This document shows, piece by piece, positions 57,365 through 64,000 of a stretch of 64,000 nt of DNA. Each line of letters begins with the position of its first letter. Position 1 is the stretch's first letter. The notes beneath the pieces were generated by a model that saw only the letters and a list, made by a program, of their open reading frames with translations, was not told where the DNA came from and searched no databases. Location: positions 682,001 through 746,000 of the forward strand of contig NZ_JAXMIH010000006.1 of NCBI RefSeq assembly GCF_034366625.1, written 5' to 3'. Position numbers and translations under genes: made by a program. Source of the stretch: Prosthecobacter sp. Lineage in GTDB: Bacteria; Verrucomicrobiota; Verrucomicrobiia; Verrucomicrobiales; Verrucomicrobiaceae.

Positions 57365-60300
57365 TTAAATCCGAGTTCCGCTTTGCTGACTTGATCAGTT
57401 TTGGAACGGATACGCTCAACATTTTTGACCAGCTCCTTTTCCATTCGTGACCATTGCCCTGTACCAGGGGCGAGAGCTTTTGGAATATCATCCATCACTT
57501 GAATGATACTGTCTGCTTTTCTCATTTCTCCATAAATATGCTTATAAAGTTCCTTTCCGCGCAAAGGAGTGTCGATCACCCTGGCACCAACCTTCTGCGC
57601 TATTGGGCGAAGCACTTCAGGAACTCCTCGTCCTAACAAAAGAACGTCTTTAGCAGGGCCGTTTGCCGCTACTTGCAGCGGAGCACGGGCACGACTCAAT
57701 CCGCCGGTCATCATCATCGCCGAAAGCTCAATTGACCACCGAGCTGCTGTGCCTGCCGCCTGAACTGTCGGATGATTAGCAGCATCTCCCCACGCGCTCA
57801 TGTGATCCTGTGGGTTCCATCTTTCGTTTTTGACAAAGTTCTCCCTTGCCGTCGAGGTGGGCTGGGTAATTCCGTACTTCCCGGCAGGTTCCCAACCGCT
57901 GCTGTTAGGTTTGCCCTGAGGGCCGTTGAACCATGAGAACTTATCATCACCCCAGTCGGTGTAATGATTCGCCAGAACTTCGGTCTTCCCATTCGCACCT
58001 GTCCTGGTCAGAGGCTCGCCTTTCTCATCTGCCTCTAGCCTGGTAACTCCCCTCTCACCCTTTTTGGGGTAGTAGCCCTTCTTTTCGGCCAATCCATCCG
58101 GATCAAACGCCGTCCAAGGGTTCTGTTTCACATAGGCATACAGATTGGGGCCATCCACAAAACCCGCCGGATCACGGCTGAGCCACACGCCCGTCTCGAT
58201 GTCGCGGTAGCGGAACCCTTCATTCAACAACCCCGTCGGGTCTTCGTCCTTCGAGTTCGCACGCTGCTTGTCCTGGTTGGTGCCGGTTTCCTTCGTGCGC
58301 TTGCCGTAGGCTTCGTAGCTGGCGGTCCAGGTGAGCGTGGCGGCTTGATCGGCCTGCGCGACGATGTCGCCTCGGCCATTGCTCAATGAATACTTCGTCG
58401 TGCCACCTCGGAGCGAGTAGAGCATGCCGCCCACGCCGCCGCCCATGTCGGGACCGCGCGTGTATTCCACCGTCGGAGAGTTCGCAGTGCTCGGCGTGCT
58501 GCTGGCGCTGTCCCATTCCGCGAGGCTCAGGCCACCGGCGAACAAGATGGCGGTTGAACTTGGGGGTGAGACACCCCCGCTCCTTGTGGTGCTGAGCCTG
58601 CGCGTGCGGTAGTCGTACTTGTAGGCGTGAACCGCGCCGTCCGGCATGGTGACGGACGCGAGACGATCTTGGGCATCCCAAGCGTAGAGCGTGGACTGTG
58701 CGTTGCCGTTCTCGCTGACGCTTTGCGCGATGCGGTTGCCGGCGGCGTCGTAGGTCAAGGCGGCGGTCTTCACGGGGCTGTTGGCCACGAGCTTCTCCCA
58801 GTTCGTGAGCTGGTTGGCGGCGTTGTAGGCGTAGCTCCACACTCCCGGTTCCGTGCCGCCGGTGACTTGTTTCGTGCTGCGGTTGTTGGCGTTGTCGTAG
58901 GCATAGGCCGTCGCGGTCACTCCGACGGTCGGATCATCGATCGTTTCGTTCGTCAGACGGTTGTTCGCGTCGTAGGCCATGCTGGTGGTGCGCACTCCGG
59001 GGCGAGTCACCTCGCCGGGCCATGTCTCGCTCTGACTCATCACATTGCCAAGCAAATCGTGCGTCCAGGCAAACTGCGCGAGCTCATCCCCCGCTGCCAT
59101 CGCCTCGGTGCGGAACAGCGTGCGCTGCTTGAGCCTGCCGAGTTCATCATACGTGTTGCGGCTGGTCTGGCCGTTGCCTGCTTTCAGGATCACCGCACGT
59201 CCGCCGAGATCGTAGCCGTAGCTCGTGCTGCGGCCGCCTTCGTTGATCGTCATGGGGCGGTTGAAGGCATCGTAAGTCGTCGTCACCATGCGGCCGGTGC
59301 CGTAGCTGGCGCTGACACGATTCCCCACGATGTCATAGCTGTAAGTGTGCGTGATGCCGCGTGAGGTCTCGCTGAGCACGCGGCCCAGTTCGTCGTAGGT
59401 GTAGGTGACGTTCGCGGTGGGGTTGGCCGGTTCGGTGACGCCGAGCAGCCGGCCCGACACGTCGTACTGATGCTGGCGGGTGAGGCCGGGCGCGTTGGTG
59501 GCTGTCACACGGTCGCGATTGTCATAGGTGTAGGTCGTGGTGATGCCGCGCGGCGAGGTTTGCGAGAGCTTCTGCACCGCGTTGTAAGTGAACGTCGTCG
59601 TGTCGCCGTTGGCGAAGGTTTGCGACTTGAGCCGGTTGAACCCGTCGTACACAAACGTCGTCTCCTGATTGAGGCCGTCCTTCACGCTGGTGCGGTTCCC
59701 CGCCTCATCATACACGAAGGTGTTCGTGATGCCGAAGGCGTCGGTGGTGGTGATGAGGCGACCGAGAATGTTGTAGGTGTTGGTCACGGTCTGGCCGAGC
59801 GGGTTGGTCACGCTCAAGGCGAGACCGCCCGCGTCGAACTTCGTGACCGTCGTCGGCCGCACAGAGGACTGTGCGGACCACACTGCTGGCGCTTCGACCA
59901 GCCAGTTTCGTCCGGCGCGGTCGTAGTGCTTCGTCGTCACGTTGCCTTGTGGATCGGTGACCGTGAGCACCTGGCCGAGCGCATCATACGTCGTCTGCGT
60001 GCTGGGCCGCACGGTGGCTCCGGCCAGCGCATCCCACACTGGCGGCGCATAGGCGGCCACCGCGCGGTTGCGCTCATCATACTGCGTGTCCGTCACGCGG
60101 CCCAGCGGGTCGGTCACGCGCACGGCGTTGCCCGCCGCGTCGTACTGCATCTGCGTGATGGCGCTCACGCCATTGACCGGCGGCGCGATGGTCCGCACCG
60201 CTCTCCCCGCCGCATCAAACTCCGTCTGCGTCAGGTTCCCCGCCTCATCCACCACCTTCCACGGCTTGCCATGATGCGTGTAATCCGTGCTCACCTGCGT

Positions 60301-63300
60301 GCCGTCCGGGTGCGTCACCCGCTGCACCTGCCCGAACACATCGTACACCGTCAGCGTGTGCCGCCCCAGCGCATCGGTCACCCGCGTGGGCCGACCTGCC
60401 GCATCGTAGAGCGTGCTCGTCGTCGCCGTGATGCCGCCCGCGCTCACCGTCTGCGCCGTGGTGCGGTACATCTTGTCGTAGGTCAGCGTGGTGATCACGT
60501 TGCGCGGCGCGGTGATCTGCGTCGGCTTGAACCCGCTGCTGTCAAACACGCTGCCGCCGGAGTTAGGACCGGAGTAGTCAAAACTGGTCAGGAGGTTCCC
60601 GTCAAGCGTCGCGGTCAAGCGTCCCGCCGGATCATACGTGTGCGTCGTGACCTTCCCGCGCGCATCCGTCTGCGTGACCACCTGCCCGCGCAGGTTGTAG
60701 GTCGTGGTGCTGACGATGTCACCGTTGTAGCTCACGCTGCTGCCGTTGACACTGGCGTTGGTATAGCCCGCATTGGCAGTGCCGTTGTCATTGAGATCGA
60801 CGGTCGTCTTCACGCGACGGTTCATCGCGTCGTATTCGTGGAAGGTGCGCACGTTGTTCTCGTTCGTCTCGCGGATCAGATTGCCATGCGCGTCATAGGC
60901 CAGGTCTTTGTGCGAATTGCCAGGATGAGTCACGCGGGTCAGGCGGTGGTGCGCGTCATAGCTGAACAGGGTCAGGTTGCCACGCGGGTCCGTCACGCTG
61001 GCCTTGCCACCGGCCAGATTGCTCACCGTGACGGTGCTGGCCAGACCGGCGGCGGTCTGCACCGTCTCCGTCACCTCCAACCAGCCGTTGAGCCCCCCTA
61101 CTTCATAAGTCGTCACCGTCGGTGGCGCGGTGTCATTCGCCGAGGCATCCACGGTGGCCTTCGTCATGAAGCCTTTGAAGGTGGCATCGTTGTACTCAAA
61201 GGTGGACTGCCGTTCGATGACGCCGCCCGCGCCACGCACCGTCTCGGCCAGTTTGAGGCCGGTGAGGGGCTGGAGGGTGTACTCTGTGATCACCCCGGTC
61301 TGGTCGGTCATGGAGCTCATCACCCGCGTGCCAGGGTCATACGTAAAATCCTTGAAGTTCCCCAGCGCGTCGGTTTCACGGATCGGATCGTCCAGATTGG
61401 CCGTGTCGTAGGTGAAGGAGGTGGTGTTCCCGCTCACATCCTTGGCAGAGGCCAGTGCCATGCCCGCCGCCGGGCTGAAGGTGTAGGTCTCCGTGCCGGC
61501 CGCGGCGGTGATGTCCATGCGCGTGAAGCTCAGCGTGCTGTCCCGGTAAAACGCCGGAACGTTCTCGGGCGGGTCGATGAACTGCACAAACGGCTCGGTG
61601 AAGTGGTAGAGCGTCTGCCCCGCCGGGCTGTTCACCGTGGTCAGGGAGTAGGGCGTGCCGGTCATGAACCGCTGGATGGTGGCCTCGCGCACGATGTCAA
61701 TCTGCGTCACCCCGCCGTCCGGCAGCGTGACGGTGGCCACCAGGCGCGGCTGGCCGCCACGAACGAACACGGTTTCAATATCATCTTTGATTTGCACATA
61801 CTTCACCAGCTCGTTGCTGCGGTAGGTAAAGGCATACGCACGGCCCAGCTCGTCGGTGATGCGGTTCACCGCCGCATGCCACGCCGCCGAACCGGGGTAG
61901 TCACGTTCCAGGCTGTAGCCGTAGCCCACCGCCGTGCCCGTGCCTCCGCCAGGGGCCACGCGGGTGACGGCGCTGAGCACCGGCAAGTCCGCCAGTCCAT
62001 TCTCCCCGCCCATCAGCGTGTAGCTGTAGCGGATCACGTCCCCGCCAGGACCGGCGACCTCGGTGATCCGGTTATGCGTGGTGTCCTGCAGGATGTTCAC
62101 CTCACGGCCCGGCCTGGCGGGATCGTAAATGCGGTCAGGAATGAGTTTCTGCTGGCCGGGGTATGAATAAAGCAGTTGGTTCTCCAGCCGGTCAGTGACC
62201 TGGGTGAGCCGGAAATACTGCGTCAGGTCTTGAGCACCGGCCCCGGCCTTCGTCACGCAGTAATCGTAGCGGCAGCGGGTGCCAAAGGTCTTGATGTAAA
62301 TGAAGGTACCGCCAAAACGTGGATCAGCGCCCTGGTAGTACAACTGGTTCCAGCGGGACTTGATGTCCCCCGTGGCGCTTGCGGAGGCGCGCCAGTAGGA
62401 GCCGAGGCCGACCTTGACCAGATCAAAGGAGTGTGAAGCGCCCTGCTCATCCGTCACGGTGGCACGGGTGCCATTGCTTTCCAGTTTCAGCGTGGCGCAC
62501 AGGTTGGTGGTCCAGCCCGCGCCGAACGGCCGGTCCATGCGCCGTCGGAAATTCTCCGCAAAAGTGCCGGTCGTTTCGTAGAAAGTGTCATCCGTGCAGT
62601 CGCGGCGCACCAGCAGCGGCAGCAGAGAGCTGTCCACGCTGGCGTACACATCGGAGACGCCGTGGCGCAGCTCACCGGTATAGGCGTCAATGTAGGTCTC
62701 CTCCGGCACCTCGCCGCTTTCATCCTTCGCCTGGGGCTTGCCATCCGACAGCGGGCTGCCGTTAAGGCCGACTTTGCGGTAACGCGATCCCGCGCCGTCG
62801 GTCGTGTTCACCTCATGGAATTCATCCTCTTCCGTGGTGGGCTGGCCCGGACCGGTGGGCCTGTCATTTTCATCAGAGTTGCCTGTCTCTGGATCATCTG
62901 GCATCGGGGCCACTCTAATGCTCACCGTCACAGGCTTGCTGGCCACTGCGGTCTCCGAGTCAGTCAAAACCACATGGCCGGTGAAATGGAGAGTTTCTGC
63001 GTCGGGGTCATCACTGTCAGTCCAGGTCAGCACGGTTTGCGACCCTTCCGCAGGCTGCAAGGTGGCTGTGGGTTGTTTGCCGGATTCGTGCTCGTCCCAG
63101 AGGACGCTCCAATGATAGCCACCCGCCCCGCCGCTGGCGGAATACTCCCCCACGATTTCCAAGGGCGGCGGCGGCGGCGGCTTCACCACCAAGGTCAGCG
63201 CAGCACTGGCGTTCGCCGGTGGCTCGGCGTGGTCCTGCACGCTGACAGACACGGTGTAAGTGCCTGGCTCGGCAGGCAGCGTGCCGCTGAGCGTGCCGTC

Positions 63301-63999
63301 CATGTTGACCACCAGCCCCGCCCCGCCAACGGAGAATTGATAGGGCTGCACACCGTTGGCCGCGCCCACGACAGCCTCATAAGGTGCGTAGTCAGTACCT
63401 GCCACGCCTTCGGGCAAGGAGAGGGTCGTGATCGTCAGGGGCGGCGGTGGTGGCGGCGCTTCCAGCACGAGGCTGAGCTGTTTCTCCGCCGTTTGCCCCG
63501 CATCATCGGTCACCTCCACCGTGAAGGTGTACATGCCGCCCGTCGGCAAAAGGCCGGACGGCAGCAGGGTGACGCCACCGACGAAGGTCAGCATCCCGTT
63601 GCCCTGCAAGACGTAGCCGGCGGGAAGGCCGGAATCCCCCTCGCGTTCGACCACGCCGAAAGCGTAGGGCACGGTGCCGTTCCGGGCGGTGATGACCGCG
63701 CTGTAAGGCGTGCCTGACACCCCACCCAGAGGCAGCGTCTCGGTGACGATCTCCAGTTCGGTGAACGTCACGCTGAACGTCCCCGTCGTGCTTTGAAACA
63801 TGCTGTCGGTGGCCTGCACGGCAAGCGTGTGGCTGCCTGCGGTCACCGGCGTGCCGCTGAGAACTCCGGTGGCAGAGTCCAGGCCCAGCCCCGCAGGCAA
63901 TCCTGCCTGGCCGGAGGCCATGCTGTACGTATAAGGGCCGGTGCCCCCGCTGGCCGTGAACGTCGCCGTGTACTCCACGCCCACCTTGCCCTCAGGCAC
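57361..63999 (-). CDS. Large Rhs/YD-repeat protein with polymorphic toxin-like tip, 5'-truncated
   Basis: 2212 residues are in the window and the frame is open at the right edge, so the N-terminus lies outside. In order: three putative-Ig (cadherin-like) domains with Pro-rich linkers (1-285), a DUF6531-like start of the Rhs shell (~395-545, DAYTGELRHGVSDVY), then about 1400 residues of YD repeats (e.g. YDAAGNAVRVTD, TYDALGQVLTVTD). The core closes with RYRDIETGVWLSRDPAGF and DPDGL at ~1966-1970. After it come ~242 residues of unrecognised tip (KDVLLLGRGVPEVLRP, GKELYKHIYGEMRKADSIIQ), markedly less GC-rich. Rhs shells encase such tips, which usually are contact or secreted toxins. No secretion genes are adjacent. 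Confidence 0.88.
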   Translation of the reverse strand: MPEGKVGVEYTATFTASGGTGPYTYSMASGQAGLPAGLGLDSATGVLSGTPVTAGSHTLAVQATDSMFQSTTGTFSVTFTELEIVTETLPLGGVSGTPYSAVITARNGTVPYAFGVVEREGDSGLPAGYVLQGNGMLTFVGGVTLLPSGLLPTGGMYTFTVEVTDDAGQTAEKQLSLVLEAPPPPPPLTITTLSLPEGVAGTDYAPYEAVVGAANGVQPYQFSVGGAGLVVNMDGTLSGTLPAEPGTYTVSVSVQDHAEPPANASAALTLVVKPPPPPPLEIVGEYSASGGAGGYHWSVLWDEHESGKQPTATLQPAEGSQTVLTWTDSDDPDAETLHFTGHVVLTDSETAVASKPVTVSIRVAPMPDDPETGNSDENDRPTGPGQPTTEEDEFHEVNTTDGAGSRYRKVGLNGSPLSDGKPQAKDESGEVPEETYIDAYTGELRHGVSDVYASVDSSLLPLLVRRDCTDDTFYETTGTFAENFRRRMDRPFGAGWTTNLCATLKLESNGTRATVTDEQGASHSFDLVKVGLGSYWRASASATGDIKSRWNQLYYQGADPRFGGTFIYIKTFGTRCRYDYCVTKAGAGAQDLTQYFRLTQVTDRLENQLLYSYPGQQKLIPDRIYDPARPGREVNILQDTTHNRITEVAGPGGDVIRYSYTLMGGENGLADLPVLSAVTRVAPGGGTGTAVGYGYSLERDYPGSAAWHAAVNRITDELGRAYAFTYRSNELVKYVQIKDDIETVFVRGGQPRLVATVTLPDGGVTQIDIVREATIQRFMTGTPYSLTTVNSPAGQTLYHFTEPFVQFIDPPENVPAFYRDSTLSFTRMDITAAAGTETYTFSPAAGMALASAKDVSGNTTSFTYDTANLDDPIRETDALGNFKDFTYDPGTRVMSSMTDQTGVITEYTLQPLTGLKLAETVRGAGGVIERQSTFEYNDATFKGFMTKATVDASANDTAPPTVTTYEVGGLNGWLEVTETVQTAAGLASTVTVSNLAGGKASVTDPRGNLTLFSYDAHHRLTRVTHPGNSHKDLAYDAHGNLIRETNENNVRTFHEYDAMNRRVKTTVDLNDNGTANAGYTNASVNGSSVSYNGDIVSTTTYNLRGQVVTQTDARGKVTTHTYDPAGRLTATLDGNLLTSFDYSGPNSGGSVFDSSGFKPTQITAPRNVITTLTYDKMYRTTAQTVSAGGITATTSTLYDAAGRPTRVTDALGRHTLTVYDVFGQVQRVTHPDGTQVSTDYTHHGKPWKVVDEAGNLTQTEFDAAGRAVRTIAPPVNGVSAITQMQYDAAGNAVRVTDPLGRVTDTQYDERNRAVAAYAPPVWDALAGATVRPSTQTTYDALGQVLTVTDPQGNVTTKHYDRAGRNWLVEAPAVWSAQSSVRPTTVTKFDAGGLALSVTNPLGQTVTNTYNILGRLITTTDAFGITNTFVYDEAGNRTSVKDGLNQETTFVYDGFNRLKSQTFANGDTTTFTYNAVQKLSQTSPRGITTTYTYDNRDRVTATNAPGLTRQHQYDVSGRLLGVTEPANPTANVTYTYDELGRVLSETSRGITHTYSYDIVGNRVSASYGTGRMVTTTYDAFNRPMTINEGGRSTSYGYDLGGRAVILKAGNGQTSRNTYDELGRLKQRTLFRTEAMAAGDELAQFAWTHDLLGNVMSQSETWPGEVTRPGVRTTSMAYDANNRLTNETIDDPTVGVTATAYAYDNANNRSTKQVTGGTEPGVWSYAYNAANQLTNWEKLVANSPVKTAALTYDAAGNRIAQSVSENGNAQSTLYAWDAQDRLASVTMPDGAVHAYKYDYRTRRLSTTRSGGVSPPSSTAILFAGGLSLAEWDSASSTPSTANSPTVEYTRGPDMGGGVGGMLYSLRGGTTKYSLSNGRGDIVAQADQAATLTWTASYEAYGKRTKETGTNQDKQRANSKDEDPTGLLNEGFRYRDIETGVWLSRDPAGFVDGPNLYAYVKQNPWTAFDPDGLAEKKGYYPKKGERGVTRLEADEKGEPLTRTGANGKTEVLANHYTDWGDDKFSWFNGPQGKPNSSGWEPAGKYGITQPTSTARENFVKNERWNPQDHMSAWGDAANHPTVQAAGTAARWSIELSAMMMTGGLSRARAPLQVAANGPAKDVLLLGRGVPEVLRPIAQKVGARVIDTPLRGKELYKHIYGEMRKADSIIQVMDDIPKALAPGTGQWSRMEKELVKNVERIRSKTDQVSKAELGFK
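58549..59262 (-). repeat. Rhs core end duplicated in the neighbouring chimeric remnant
   Basis: The NRP-to-STA segment of the intact Rhs gene, paired with the copy at 56062-56844. The intact copy continues with ILFAGGLSLAEWDS toward the core end and the tip, where the other copy breaks off. Confidence 0.85.
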
Positions 64000-64000
64000 A

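Noticed and set aside
59470-62166. 898-codon plus frame opposite the Rhs gene
   Set aside because: Arg/His/Val-rich mirror of YD repeats; no motif, and Rhs is certain on the minus strand.
57361-63999. Type VI secretion-linked Rhs effector
   Set aside because: No PAAR, VgrG, EagR or other T6SS gene is in the window, and the N-terminal Ig-like domains suggest another export route.
1-64000. tRNA, rRNA, riboswitch or CRISPR structures
   Set aside because: No cloverleaf with a GTTCRA-type T-arm and CCA-proximal stem, no conserved riboswitch core and no short spaced direct-repeat array was found by eye; a covariance-model scan would be needed to exclude small ones.

Overview
The window looks like chromosome from a free-living, high-GC member of the Verrucomicrobiota (Prosthecobacter/Verrucomicrobiaceae-like). 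This is inferred from gene content: CehA/McbA-type metallohydrolase, DUF1080 protein, large FAD oxidoreductase, SMP-30 and GHL10 proteins, a PEP-CTERM protein, giant FN3/PA14 exoproteins with a common C-terminal module, and a big Rhs protein. No rRNA, tRNA, CRISPR array or complete insertion sequence was seen. Both edges cut genes: the first CDS lacks its 5' end and the Rhs gene at the right edge lacks its N-terminus.

1-33.5 kb is ordinary chromosome with short transcription units. It holds housekeeping genes (exodeoxyribonuclease III, tyrS, nrdR, a HIT protein, coaC-type decarboxylase, rpsA) mixed with envelope and secreted proteins: a beta-barrel protein, lipoproteins, a polysaccharide-export protein, an O-antigen ligase-like polymerase, a serine beta-lactamase-like lipoprotein, SMP-30 plus esterase, GHL10 and DUF1080. 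A two-gene btaA-btaB unit (13232-15066) predicts synthesis of the phosphorus-free betaine lipid DGTS. An orphan sensor kinase, an ECF-like sigma factor, a 1263-residue FN3/cyclophilin/MBG exoprotein and a PEP-CTERM protein close this part.

33.6-55.6 kb is one functional block. Three giant secreted proteins (1222, 2784 and 2371 residues) are encoded on the minus strand with 4-base ATGA overlaps, so they form one operon: two GH13 alpha-glucanases (the larger with a possible second GH57-like domain) and a PQQ-type sugar dehydrogenase fused to a CxxCH cytochrome segment and three PA14 domains. A NarL-type two-component system is transcribed divergently from the same 160-base gap and is the obvious candidate regulator. 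The inferred role is extracellular alpha-glucan breakdown plus periplasmic or surface oxidation of the released sugar.

55.6-64 kb is a polymorphic-toxin locus. A very large Rhs protein ends in a lower-GC, unrecognised tip domain, overlapped by 4 bases by a small gene that is a candidate immunity protein. Next to it lies an unusual open frame that joins the first ~20 codons of a REP-associated (Y1/RAYT) transposase to a second, diverged copy of the Rhs core end. Related repeats lie directly downstream of each Rhs module, which points to cassette turnover at this site.
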